The notes beneath the pieces are model-generated. The model was not told the DNA's origin. It saw nothing but the letters and a program-made list of their open reading frames with translations, and searched no databases. Positions 22,620 to 33,537 of a DNA stretch of 64,000 nucleotides are shown here, piece by piece (the stretch's first letter is position 1; each line of letters opens with the position of its first letter). The stretch spans positions 15,001-79,000 of the forward strand of contig CAJNDS010001380.1 of assembly GCA_905221605.1 (NCBI GenBank). Reading direction: 5' to 3'. The position numbers were made by a program, and so were the translations under genes. This stretch comes from Symbiodinium natans. Lineage: Eukaryota > Sar > Dinophyceae > Suessiales > Symbiodiniaceae.

Positions 22620-25528
22620 ATGGCTCAACCTGCGGCTGGCTCTCGAAGACAGCTTGTCCGTTCGGGGGTTTACGTCTGAGGGTTTGAGGGTTTAGGGTTT
22701 AGGGTTGGAGGTTTCTGGCGCAGGGTTTTTGGGCTTTGTTATAGAGGGGCTAACATGTCGTCGGGTTTGGGCGTTTGGGGTTGAGGTGGTTGGGGACATG
22801 CTTGCCTGCAGAAGCTACTAGCTAGTTGGCCTGCACAACTTGCTGGATTTCTTGTGCGAAAGATGCATCGCCATACCCCAAAGTCTGTATCAATCCGCCG
22901 AGGTGGTGACGTATCCTGCTGCGACCCTCGATTTATTCTGCGGGTTGAGGTTTACGTAGGGTTTTTGAAGCGCGTTTCGAGTGCGTTCCGAATCACTTTG
23001 CAACTTTAGCAGCAAGTTGAAGCGCTGGCTCACGCTGACCGAGTGGTGGAGAGAGACATATCGAGAGATTCCCAAAGCTCCTCACCAAAGGCAGCCGCAG
23101 CCCATGCAGCAGTACATCCAGGCGTGGCGCTGCAATGTGCCAGAAGTAGGTTGCGGAAGGTTTCGGGGCCATTTCCGGTTTCCGCGCCGGCAACATGTCG
23201 CACGATTCCAAAACTACTCCAAGGCTCTTTGCTAATCCGGTGTCCCTAAACCCTACACCCTACACCCTAAACCCTACATGAGACCTAAGCTCTTTCGACA
23301 GCCTGCGCAGTCGGCTGGGCAGTACGTGCAGCAGTTCCAGCAGGGTATCCCGCAGGCCGCACCTGTGTGGGCTCGGTGGTTCTCAAGAGTTTCAGTGTAG
23401 GGTTTAGGCTTTAGGGTTTAGGTTTTAGGGTTTGGGGTTTAGGGTTTGGGGTTTAGGCTAAGCCGCAAGCTGCTTGCACGTTGCAGGCCCCGCCCCCATT
23501 CCTCAGTTCTCCAAGATTGTGGGGGTTGAGGTGCTGTTCTAGCTGTCTTAAGACGCAGACCGCAAACTTGGCAGGCTCAGTCCATGGTGGTGAGCGGCTA
23601 CAGAGCCTTTGCTATATCCCCCTTGAGAATTATCTTTATTTTTGTTTATATAAAACCCAAAAGGATACAATTAGCAATATTGTTTTTATTAAGGTTCTAC
23701 GGGGAATAGTTTGCGGCATGTGGGCGCAGAGTACGAAAGGAAGGCGATCGTGTTCCCCCCCTCACCCTCCCAAGCCCAGACCCACTCCCACAAGCCCGAT
23801 CGCCGGCCCAGATCAATTCCAAAGCCAGCTGCAATCGGCCGGAGCGCAGCTGCAATCGGCCCTCGACCACAGCCAGGGCAAGTGGCCTGGAGCTCAATCT
23901 CTTTGGCCCTTTTGTGAAATGGGTTGGGTTTCTTTGGTTTGTGTGTGAGCACCGAGGTTCGCCCCAGGCGAGGCCCTGCCCCCCGGCTTCCAGATCACCT
24001 CGCACCCCGAGGGGCATGTGGAGCCCCAGGCAGGGGTGCTTAGCACAAGGCCCCCAAAGAATCAGGAGTTCAAACCCTAAACCCTAAACCCTAAACCCTA
24101 AACCCTAAACCCTAAACCCTAAACCCTAAACCCTAAACCCTAAACCCTAAACCCTAAACCCCAAACCCTAAACCCTACCGAAGGCCCACCACGCCATGTC
24201 CGACGCCGTGGCCTCCTTGAAGGGCATGACCGGCCACTTGGACCGCACCCAGCTCCTGCTTGGAGGTTCATGGTACTTAGCAACCGGGATTCGATGGCTG
24301 CAGGGGTTTAGGGTTTAGGGTTTAGGGTTTAGGGTTGAGGGTTTAGGGTTTAGGGCTGTACTTAGTAACCAATTATAACTGTACTTATAACCCAAATTAT
24401 AACTAGATTGGGGCACTTAAGGGGCTTATAAGTACAGTTAGAAGTACAGCTATAATTGGTTACTAAGTACCATGAACCTTCAAGTGGCGTTTTAAGACGG
24501 ACAAGCCGCATCTCTTCCCCCGTATAGCCTGTCCATCCTTATCAGATATAAGAGAAATATACACTACACAGTTTTTCAAAAAAAACCATGCTGCACCCAC
24601 AAAATCAAGCCGAAGCTCACGAAACCCTATGCCCACCAGCCAAGTCTCAGACCAACTTAAAACCCTCCCTCATTCACCCACCCACCGCCCACTGGCCCAG
24701 GCAAGCTTGGATCTGCGTTCGATGACGCCGCCAAGGCTGCTGCGAAAGGCCTCGGCGTAGGGCGTTTTGGGGTTGGGGGTTGCCCCGAAAATCGCCTCCA
24801 AGAATCTGAGGTGCACCCTGGCCCTCAAGAACCCACCGCCCTGTATTGGGGCATCTTCCCCCTGACGAGAGGCAAGGACAAGAAGAAGCACCTTGGCGGG
24901 AAGCCCTACGTGGCGCCACGGGGCCTTGGGTTTAGGGTTTAGGGTTTAGGGTTTAGGGTTTAGGGTTTAGGGTTTAGGGTTTAGGGTTTAGGGTTTAGGG
25001 TTTGTAGCCCATCAGCCAAGCTGTCCGGGGACGAGCACTTAACCCCCAATCCCGACATCCGAACGGCCGCTTTTCCAAGCTTAAACCTAAACCCTAAACC
25101 TTTTCCCTAAACCCCAAGCCCCAAACCTTAAACCCTAAGCCCTAAGTCTAGACCAGGCATCGTTAGAGGCATCAGGTCCTGGAAGCACCACGCTGGGTTT
25201 GGAGTACTATACTTTAATCTGTTTTTTTTTTTTTTTTTTTTTTTGTGCTCTGGGTTCCTACTCTAGCTACTTATGCCTTATATATACATAAATACATAAA
25301 TATGTATATATAATATATTTTCTCTATACATACATATTTGTTTACTTGTTTGTTTTGTCCAGGGTCTACTCCAAAGTAGCACTAACAACCCTGGCCTCAG
25401 ACCAACCCACCCAGGAGCAGGTTTCGTGGCTTAGGGTTTGGGGTTTTAGGGTTTAGGGTTTCGGGTTTCGGGTTTTAGAGTACGCACCACCCAGGAGCAA
25501 GAAGAAGAAGTCCTCCGGCTGGTGCTAA
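22620..25528 (+). CDS. Array gene copy 6: complete eleven-exon gene
   Basis: Exons: E1 22620-22631, E2 22903-22922, E3 23091-23121, E4 23311-23355, E5 23575-23596, E6 23812-23884, E7 23957-24029, E8 24184-24232, E9 24701-24754, E10 24872-24899, E11 25495-25528. Total 441 nt, one frame. GA donors after E2 and E10, GC elsewhere. Intron 5 holds a 98-bp inverted-repeat element with a TTTG duplication (23612-23709). Intron 8 holds a TA-type element split by a tract (24259-24484). Intron 10 contains an extra copy of the E11 acceptor and first bases (about 25405-25420), so the E11 border is duplicated around a TTTAGGG-like insert. Function unknown. Confidence 0.75.
23612..23709. mobile_element. Family E short element, intron 5 of copy 6, TTTG duplication
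   Basis: 98 bp with ctatatcccc ... ggggaatag ends. TTTG precedes and follows it; copies 2-5 read gcctttgcggc at this point with no insert. A third relative is at about 29020-29117. Confidence 0.78.
24259..24484. mobile_element. Inverted-repeat element, family A, enlarged by a TTTAGGG tract, intron 8 of copy 6
   Basis: The element is split near its left end. tacttagcaacc occurs before the tract and tacttagtaacc again after it, with about 50 bases of TTTAGGG repeat between. Confidence 0.7.
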
Positions 25529-26069
25529 GAATGAGAGCCTTGGGGCCCTTTGAGGCGGAGCGCCAGGGAGCTGAGGATGCCTTGCGTGGTGTTGGCGTTT
25601 GCGCTCCTGAATCCTCAATCTAGGGTGTAGGGGGTTTAGGGTTTAGGGTTTAGGGTTTAGGGTTTAGGGTTTAGGGTTTAGGGTTTAAGGTTCAAAGAGG
25701 GGCTCAGTTCGTGACCCACGTCAGTTTGGCTGGCGGTTCCCTGGCAGCCTCAAGAAACTCATGGCCGGGCCGTCGTCGTTCGGGATGTTGTGCTGTGCTC
25801 GGTTGCGCGACAACTCGAAACACCCATGCCCTTGAACCCTAAACCTTGAGTCAGTTGAGAGTGCACGGTAGCTTTGGGTTCAGGCTTCGAGACGTATGGC
25901 TGATGCAAAGGTGCAGCGCGCACGTACAGAAACCGCAAGCAATGCGGTCGAGCTTCTTTGTCTTCGACCAGACCCTAAGAAAGGGGCCTTGAGAATTAGA
26001 ATAGGGTTTTGGGGGGCTACTATACTATAGTTATAAAGGGGCCATCAGGGAAAGAATATATAGTAGCTA

Positions 26070-26190
26070 CCCAGATCTTCCAAAACCTCTTAGTTTAAGG
26101 AACATACACCTTTTCATACTGAGGATTCTTGTCATGAATTAGGGCCTTAGGGTATATTCCTTACAATTAAGGAGTTTTGGAAGATCTGGG
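26070..26190. mobile_element. Inverted-repeat element, family B, TA target duplication
   Basis: Perfect 16-bp ends CCCAGATCTTCCAAAA, flanked by TA (26068-26069 and 26191-26192). A related copy is at 10989-11095, a single arm at 10299-10336 and a truncated copy at 29157-29230. Confidence 0.8.
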
Positions 26191-26289
26191 TATTCCGACC
26201 CTATATTACGCTTGCTTGCATCCGGCTGGGCACAGCACAGCTTTTTCCACCATGTCCCCGCCCCGTGGAGAGGCGGGGCTTGAACCCAG

Positions 26290-26480
26290 GGGCTTCCATA
26301 CCGTACCCCTTAGATTAAGGAATATCCCTTAAACTTTACTAGGGTTCCTTGTATGGTTTAAGGGACTATTCCTTGAACTCGACTATAGGGTACCTTACAT
26401 GGCTTAAGGGATATTCCGTAAATTATACCATGGGGTTCCTTATATGGCTTTAGGGAATATTCCTCAGTTAAGGGGATTTC
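26290..26480. mobile_element. Inverted-repeat-rich insert interrupting spacer block U2
   Basis: Repeated aaggaatattcc-type segments on both strands. It separates the two parts of U2 (gcggggcttgaa and gttgaccggcaggctg), which are contiguous in most other spacers. Confidence 0.6.
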
Positions 26481-27079
26481 AGTTGACCGGCAGGCTGCCC
26501 CAACATTTTGCTTCGGTTCGGCGATCTCTGGCTGGGAAGCACCACGCTTTTCTGGGCCCTCGAAGCTCTAGACAAAGAAGGGTTTAGGGTTTAGGGTTTA
26601 GGGTTTAGGGTTGAGGGTTTAAGTGCCGGAGAACGTGCCGATGCTGTCACAGTAGTGTCAACGCAGTGTCACCGCCAATGCTTACAGTCCTCGCAAAAGG
26701 ACCAAAGGCTGCTACCTGGCTCGTCAGGGCCTAAACCCTAAAACCTAAAACAGCAAAACTCTAAACCCTATTGGCCTACAACCCTAAACCCCAAAACCTA
26801 AAACCGCAGAACTCTCAACCCTCGTGCCCTAAAGCATAAGCCCAATCGACTCACGGCCACGGACCTCATCTTGACCCCTGTTGCCCGCATTGAGGGCTTC
26901 AGAGTGTGAAGGTTTAGGGTTTAGGGTTTCGGGTTTCGGGTTTAGGGTTTAGGGTGCCCAGAATTTATCCTACGAGCCCGGATTAGCCCTTGAACCCTCT
27001 GAACTATCCTAAATGCCGCAGCTTTCGGCCTGAGCAGTTTTCCCCCAACTCGATCCGCCTCCGTTGTGTCGCGACCGCC

Positions 27080-30000
27080 ATGGCTCAACCTGCGGCTGGC
27101 TTTCGAAGATGGGGTTTTAGGGTATAGGGTTTAGGGTTTAGGGTTTAGGGTTTAGGGTTTAGGGGTTTGCGGGCTTAGGGTTTAGGGGTTTGCGGGCTTA
27201 GGGTTTGAGGGCTTAACCCCAAACCCGAAATCCCAAGACCCCCATACCCCAAAACCCTAGAACCCCCAAAACCCTAGAACCCCCAAACCCAGAACCCCAA
27301 AACCCCTACAACCTCAAACCGCGGAAACCCTAACACAGCTTTTCTGTTTGCGGGCGGGTTGTGGTGGTCGTTTGCAGAAGCACCCCGAGACCTAGTAGAG
27401 GGATTTGCTGGCCCTGAACCCCAAACCCGAAGTTCAAGGTTCAAACCACGAACCACAAACCACAAACCACAAACCACAAACCCGAAACCCGAAACCCGAA
27501 ACCCGAAACCCTAAACCCTAAACCCTAAACCCTAAACCCTCGGTGTTTGTGGTTTGGGCTCGAGTCTGGGATCTCCGACAGCTTGTCAGCAAAGCGTCTG
27601 GGTGTACCCTAAAGATCCATGTGGCAAATCTAGCGCGTTTAGGTTTTAGGGTTTGGGGTTTGCGGTTTGGGGTTTAGGGTTTAGGGCTTAGGGTGTGGGG
27701 CCCTAAAGGGGTTCCTGCATAGTAGCTTTGCGGGCAAAATAGTGTATCCGCCATAGGTGCATTGGATCCTTAGGGGTCGATTTCGGGCTGAGGGCCTCGC
27801 CTGAAACTCTTAGCCCCAAGCCCAAGCCCTTAAACCTTTACCTAGGGTTTAGGGTTTAGGGTTTGGGGTTTAGGGTTTAGGGTCTAGGGTTTAGGGTCTA
27901 GGGTTTAGGGTTTAGGGTTTAGGGTTCAGGGTTCAGGGTTTAGGGTTTTAGGGTTTAGGGTCCCCCAAATGCTTAAACCTTATACCTACACCCTCAACCC
28001 CAAACCCAGTTTAGGGTTTATGGGGTTTGGGTTTCATGAATTTAGGGGGGGGTAGGGGGCTTATGGGGTTTGTGGGTTGATGGGGTTTTCTTAGGGGGTC
28101 AAGGCGGCTTATTGGGGTTTGTCGTGGGGTTGATGGGGTGTATGGTTCGTGTTTAGGGTTTTGGTGTTTTGAAGGTCACACCATACCCCTCAAAGTCTGT
28201 ACCCGCGCATCCGCCGAGGTGATGACGTATCCTGCTGCGACCCTCGACTTTTTCTGGGCCTTGAAGCAGGGCTCACGGTAGGGGCCCTTCAGGGAGGGTA
28301 GGTACCTAGCCCTAAACCCTAACTCCTAAACCCTAAACCCTAAACCCCATTGCTGGGAGTGTTTTTCAAGCCTTGAGTTACATACAGACCCCCTTGAGAC
28401 CCCCCCCTCCCTCCCTCCCTCAAGAACCCTATATTCAGGGCTTGGCTGTGAGAACCCTAAACCCTAAACCCTAAACCTTAAACCCTAAACCCTAAACCCT
28501 AAACCCTAAACCCTAAACCCTAAACCCTAAACCCCTAAACCCCCTCTAAACCCCCTAAACCCCCTAAACCCCCCAAAACCCCCTAAACCCCAACCCCCTA
28601 AAACCCCGCTAAACCCCCTAAACCCCCTAAACCCCCTTACCCAAGGCAGCCGCAGCCCATGCAGCAGTACATCCAGGCATAGCGCTGTTGCGGGGGTTTA
28701 TAAAACTCAGGGATTTTGAATATAGACGCCCCAATAGTAGGGTTCCCCAGTAGGGACCCCAACGAGGCACCTCTGATTTCGGAAACCCCCTGAACACTAA
28801 CCCTAAACCCTAAACCCTCAACCCTCAACCCTAAACCCTAAACCCTAAACCCTAGACCCTAGACCCTAGACCCTAGACCCTAGACCCTAGACCCTAGACC
28901 CTAAACCCTAAACCCTAAACCCTAAACCCTAACCCTTAACCCTTAACCCTTAACCCTATACCCTAAACCCCCTAAACCCCCTGTCCCCCCTACACCACAT
29001 GCTGCCCTGTAGGCCCTAGAATATAGCCCCGTGAGGAATTATTTCTTATCTTGTTTCATCAAAACCCCAGAAAAAGACACAACAAATCGTATGTTTACTA
29101 AGGTTCTAAGGGGAGTTTCGCAAACGGGTATAGTAAACGGGTTGGAGGATCTATTCCCCAGATCTTCCAAAACCCCGTATGTAAGGAAAATACCCTGGCT
29201 TCTACTCAGGATCCTTATTCTGAATTAGGGTTTAGGGTTTAGGGTTTAGGGTTTTGGGGTTTGGGGTTTTGGGTTGGGGTTTAGGGTTGAGGGTTTAGGC
29301 AGCCACAGCATCAAGGGTCGAGGGTTCAGTGTAATACCTGCACTCGCCCTGCAGTGTTCGGGACCGTCTGGAGCTCTTGCGGTCTAAGCCTCAATCCTAA
29401 AGCCTGGCTTTCAAAGACCAAGATGGAGTGAGTGAAAGAGCCCTAAAACACGAAACGCTGAGACTTAAACCTTGCACCACAAACCCTAGCCAGTGATCCT
29501 GTTGTGGCTCATGTCTTAGATCTGGCGGCGGCAGCCCTCGTCCTAGGGTTTAGGGTTTAGGGTTTAGGGTTTAGGGTTTAGGGTTTAGGGTTTAGGGTTT
29601 AGGGTTTAGGGTTTAGGGTTTAGGGTTTAGGGTTTAGGGTTTAGGGTTTAGGGTTTAGGGTTTAGGGTGAGCCCTAAGCCCTTCTCGACACCCTGCGCAG
29701 TCGGCTGGGCAGTACGTGCAGCAGTTTCAGCAGGGTATCCCGCAGGCCGCAAGGGAGGGTGTGGGCTTGCAAGTAAGCAGCAAGCCGCTTGCACGTCAGG
29801 CCCTCCCCCGCCCCCCTCTCCCCTCCTTTCCCTTTTTAGAGGTGTCAGGACGACGTCAGTCAATGCCCGTGGTTCTTTTTGTGTGGACTTAACGTAAGAT
29901 GCAAGCTGCTAGACGGGACCGTTCGGCGTCCCTGCGCATGGGCTAGATCCTGACCCCATGTCCCAGCGAGCAAGCCTGTCTGGCCCCGTCTTTGAACACG

Positions 30001-31546
30001 GCTTGCTTAGAAGGTGTGCATGGGATTTTTGACAGGCTCAATCCATGGTGGTGAGCGGCTACAGAGACTTAGCAGCATGCGGCCAAGGGTGGGCTTCCAT
30101 CGTGCCACAGGAAGGGGTGTACTTGTAGCGCTTCAGAATTTCCATGATTTCGCCCAAAGAGCAGACCAACTCTCCCGCCCAGATCAATTCCAAAACCAGC
30201 TGCAATCGGCCGGAGCCCAGCTGCAATCGGCACTCGACCACAGCCAGGGCAAGTGGCCGGGAGCTCATTCTCTTGGTCTGGATTGTTTCTGGACCGCGAC
30301 ACTTCGCACAGTACAATACACCGTAGGCAACGGAAGCGCACGCCGAGGTTCGCCCCGGGCGAGGCCCTGCCCCCAGGCTTCCAGATCACCTCGCACCCCG
30401 AGGGGCATGTGGAGCCCCAGGCAGGGCTGCTTAGCACAAGCCCAAAGCTCTGAAATGAAGCAGGAGGTTCCCTCATCCCAAAACCCAATGCCCCGAAGGC
30501 CCACCATGCCATGTCCGACGCCGTGGCCTCCTTGAAGGGCATGCCCGGCGACTTGGACACAAGGGGCCCAAAACACTTCTTCGACTTAAGTGTTGGAGCC
30601 CTATATAATGTCAACCCTGCGAGCGCTAGAGCCCGGGGTGCTACTCTCTGCAGCCCAGTATAAGACCAACTCCAGGCCATCCCCTCCACCCTCCCACCCT
30701 ATACAAATCATACCTACATTGGGGTCTAAAGTCTGTCAACAATACCTACGTTGGGGCTATTTGGAGCCTTAGGGACCTGCTCAGGCAAGCTTGGATCCGC
30801 GTTCGATGACGCCGCCAAGGCTGCTGCGAAAGGCCTCGGCATATGGGGGGGTTACGGGTTCCAAGGCGCGGCCGCAACCTGAGGTGCACACTGCCCCAAA
30901 GAACCGCGTTTAGGGTTTAGGGTTTAGGGTTTAGGGTTGAGGGTTGAGGGTTGAGGGTTGAGGGTTTGGGTATCTTCCCCTGCGGAGAGGCAAGGACAAG
31001 AAGAAGCACCTCGGCGGAAAATTCTAGCTTGTCAGCCAAGCTGTTCAGGAATCTCCAACTCAAAGCCCCCCAAAGCCCTACGCCCTAAGCCCTAAGCCCT
31101 AAGCCCTAAGCCCCAAACCCCAAACCCTAAACCCTAAACCCTAAACCCTGAACCGTGAACCCTAAACCCTAAACCCTAAACCCTGAACCGTGAACCCTAA
31201 ACCCTAAACCCTAAACCCTAAACCCTAAACCCTAAACCCTAAACCCTAAACCCTAAACCCTAAACCCTAAGCCCTGAACCCTAAACCCTAAACCCTAAAC
31301 CCTAAACCCTAAACCCTAAACCCTAAACCCTAAACCCTAAACCCCAGGCCAAGCATCGCCAGAATCACTAAACCCTAGCCTCAAGCCAATCCACCCAGGA
31401 GCAGGTTTCGTGGTTTAGGTTTTGGGGTTTTGGGTTTGGGGTTTGGGGTTTCGGGTTTGGGGTTTAGGGTTTAGGGTTTGGGGCTTAGGGTTTTAGGGTA
31501 CGCACCGCCCAGGAGCAAGAAGAAGAAGTCCTCCGGCTGGTGCTAA
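27080..31546 (+). CDS. Array gene copy 7: eleven-exon gene with a weakened E10 donor
   Basis: Exons: E1 27080-27091, E2 28219-28238, E3 28646-28676, E4 29701-29745, E5 30036-30057, E6 30183-30255, E7 30348-30420, E8 30499-30547, E9 30785-30838, E10 30990-31017, E11 31513-31546. Total 441 nt. After E10 the expected GA donor is AA, because one G of the usual GGGA is missing; splicing there may fail or shift. Intron 3 contains a truncated element running into a TTTAGGG tract (29157-29285) and a pure TTTAGGG tract (29544-29669). Intron 10 again shows the duplicated E11 border (about 31391-31410), shared with copy 6. Otherwise the exons match copies 3-6. Function unknown. Confidence 0.7.
28804..28974. 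repeat. CCCTAAA tract with an internal CCCTAGA block, intron 3 of copy 7
   Basis: A block of eight CCCTAGA units (28851-28903) lies inside ordinary CCCTAAA, followed by CCCTTAA units. Confidence 0.88.
29157..29230. mobile_element. Truncated family B element running into a TTTAGGG tract, intron 3 of copy 7
   Basis: The left arm and centre are present, but at gaattaggg, where the intact copy continues with cctta, the sequence becomes tttagggtttaggg. Confidence 0.75.
29544..29669. repeat. Pure TTTAGGG tract, intron 3 of copy 7
   Basis: About 18 uninterrupted units ending 31 bases before the E4 acceptor. Confidence 0.9.
31078..31345. repeat. Long CCCTAAA tract with CCCTAAG and CCGTGAA variants, intron 10 of copy 7
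   Basis: About 38 units. A compound variant (cctgaaccgtgaaccctaaa) occurs twice about 47 bases apart (about 31146 and 31183), showing duplication of a multi-unit block. Confidence 0.88.
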
Positions 31547-31872
31547 GAATGAGTACTCTGGATCCCTCGACGCCCGGGGAGCATAAGCCGCCTGGCACGT
31601 GATGATGGGGTTCACCCTGCACCCTAATTACTTCCAAGTAGCCCTAGACGTTCCTAAGTTGGAGGGGCTCAGGTGTACCCCAAACCCTAAACCCTAAACC
31701 CTAAACCCTAAACCCTAAACCCTAAACCCTAAACCCTAAAGAGGGCTCAGTTCGTGACCTGCGTCGTGTGGCCGGCGGCTCCCTGGCAGCCCGAAGAAGC
31801 CACGGCCATGCCGACCTCGGGATGTTTTGCGCTGTGCCTGGAGGGAGAGCAGCAATCCCCCAGCCCTGAATC

Positions 31873-32004
31873 ACCCTAAACCCTAAACCCTAAACCCTAA
31901 ACCCTAAACCCTAAACCCTAAACCCTAAACCCTAAACCCTAAACCCTAAACCCTAAACCCTCAACCCTAAACCTTAAACCCTAAACCCTAAACCCTAAAC
32001 CCTA
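31873..32004. repeat. CCCTAAA tract split by LTR element 1
   Basis: The tract resumes at 40578 directly after the 3' LTR (two and a half units), so element 1 inserted into it. Confidence 0.9.
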
Positions 32005-32210
32005 TGCGGAGCTGCAGTTGGTATTGTAGAAAGGAGTTGGTGTTGGAAGTTGAAGGGTCAATGTACCTGCTAATCTTCATGGCTCAAGACTGGGCCATGC
32101 GCCTGGTAACAAAAAGAAGTTTTGAGTTCCTGTTGTTTGCTGGTTGGTTCAGGGTGAAATCTCTGGCGACTGTTGGGGTTGGTTTCCTTTCCCTTTCGGT
32201 TGCCCCCGTA
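32005..32210 (+). repeat. 5' LTR of element 1
   Basis: 206 bp, 2 mismatches to the 3' LTR. It is open in one frame over its whole length, continuing to a stop at 32256-32258. It contains TGGCTCAAG (32080-32088), matching the last nine bases of the dinoflagellate spliced leader; this may be chance. Confidence 0.9.
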
Positions 32211-32274
32211 GGCTATGAGCCCAAATTAGGTTCCCTGCGGTCTGTGTTTCGGCTTTAGGGTGATAGTTGAAGCC

Positions 32275-33537
32275 ATGGCGACCAACTGGTTACGGACTGG
32301 TACGGCATCATCGAGCTCCAATGTGGGCGATCAAGGTGAAGGTGGTGTCAAAAGGTCTGCAACGGGTGAAAAAGTTGTTCCCAATGTGGAAGCTCTGGTT
32401 GATGCTGGTGGTATGCGTGGCGGAGAGAAGCCGGTGGTGGAAGGACTGGAAGACCAGATGGAAGCAGTTTTGCTGCGCCTTCTGAGTAAACATGGGCTTT
32501 GTCTTCGAGCTGCGGGACCTGCTGAATCAACGGGAGCGCCAACAACAAGCTCCTCTACGTCAAAGATGGTGGAGCAAGGGTGCCAGACAGAGCTGGTTGG
32601 GGATGTTATCCCTGTTTCCAAGCGAGCTCGCAACAAAGTGAGCTTCGCGGCTGAAAGTGGTGATCTGTTGACAGGTGAAGCGGAAGAAACTGCGCCTGTT
32701 GCTGCGACAAAAAGCAGTATCCTCGTCGTTGGGGACGCAGAAGGAGTCGTTCCTGTTGCTATGGTGATGAGTGAAGGAGAAATCCTGGAATTGGAGGCAG
32801 CGAGAATACAGCAGGAGTCAGATGAAGACTTATACGCTGATGGTGGAGGCAAATTGTCTCAAGCTGCTGACCTTCCAATCATCGACTGTGATGGGAAGAC
32901 ATGGGAACGCCATTTTCACGAGGATGGGAGAGAATATCTTTACTGCTTAGACACGGGAGATACCCAATGGGTGTTGCCTAAGAAGACTGGGATGGCTGGA
33001 AACAGTGAAGGGTCTGGTGTTGGAATGGGCATTGTCCCTGTGGAAGAAGAGCCAGCACTGGGTACTACTTCGTCCTCGTCGCCTACTGAGTCTTTCAGGG
33101 CACAACAGGGTAGCTTGGAAAGTGTCAACAGCGGTGTAAATAGTGTAGGTGAAAAGGATTTTTCCTCTACTATCAGGGATAGCGGTCTTAGGGTGGTGGT
33201 GACGCCCCGACCTCGGGTTCTCCTGATGAGGAAGGGATTTCTGGAAGCCGAGCAGACATCGCTGGAGAACATCTGGATCGGGAAGAAATGGAAGCGCTTT
33301 CTGAGGGTGTGGCAGCGGTGGAATCGGTGGGTCCAGAAGAAAAGGTGCCCAATGCGGAGATTGGAACTGTGTCGGCTGCAGAAGAGAGAGTGGTGGATGT
33401 GGTACCTGTCGTTCAGGAAGGTGATCCTGGAGATTTGGAGGACGGAGGGAAAAAGTTGTGCGTTACGACTGAGGAGGTCTCTTCGTTTGGTGCCAAGAAT
33501 CTTGCCATTCAGGGAGAAAAAGAAGCTTCTGGAATAG
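32275..33537 (+). CDS. Element 1 coding segment A: N-terminal part with a WW-like domain
   Basis: The start is ATG 32275 (agccATGGCG); the frame is open upstream only to near-cognate codons. The first ~190 residues are acidic and low-complexity. A WW-like module follows (W210, W232, P235; 32902-32979), a fold that binds proline-rich ligands. Beyond about 33200 the frame becomes W/R-rich and looks non-coding, while frame 3 reads as natural acidic protein, so the genuine coding frame probably shifts by -1 between about 33195 and 33215. The segment therefore continues into segment B. No homology beyond the domain is claimed. Confidence 0.6.
   Translation: MATNWLRTGTASSSSNVGDQGEGGVKRSATGEKVVPNVEALVDAGGMRGGEKPVVEGLEDQMEAVLLRLLSKHGLCLRAAGPAESTGAPTTSSSTSKMVEQGCQTELVGDVIPVSKRARNKVSFAAESGDLLTGEAEETAPVAATKSSILVVGDAEGVVPVAMVMSEGEILELEAARIQQESDEDLYADGGGKLSQAADLPIIDCDGKTWERHFHEDGREYLYCLDTGDTQWVLPKKTGMAGNSEGSGVGMGIVPVEEEPALGTTSSSSPTESFRAQQGSLESVNSGVNSVGEKDFSSTIRDSGLRVVVTPRPRVLLMRKGFLEAEQTSLENIWIGKKWKRFLRVWQRWNRWVQKKRCPMRRLELCRLQKREWWMWYLSFRKVILEIWRTEGKSCALRLRRSLRLVPRILPFREKKKLLE

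Larger units (their letters stand above)
25529..27079 (+). other. Intergenic spacer between copies 6 and 7
   Basis: U0 (25529-25585), a TTTAGGG tract (25622-25690), U1 (25725-25800), a TA-flanked inverted-repeat element (26070-26190), U2 split into two pieces (about 26212-26285 and 26481-26530) by another inverted-repeat element (26290-26480), U3 (26631-26705) and the leader. No coding sequence is seen. Confidence 0.6.

Noticed and set aside
30014-30689. 173- and 206-codon open frames on the two strands over copy 7 E5-E8
   Set aside because: The plus-strand frame joins E6 with intron sequence and then reads later exons out of frame; the minus-strand frame is its shadow.
1-31980. Numerous 60-200 codon open frames rich in LNPKP, VWGLGF or PRTPRG strings
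   Set aside because: They are translations of CCCTAAA/TTTAGGG tracts or read across several micro-exons plus intron sequence. None keeps a consistent frame between copies.
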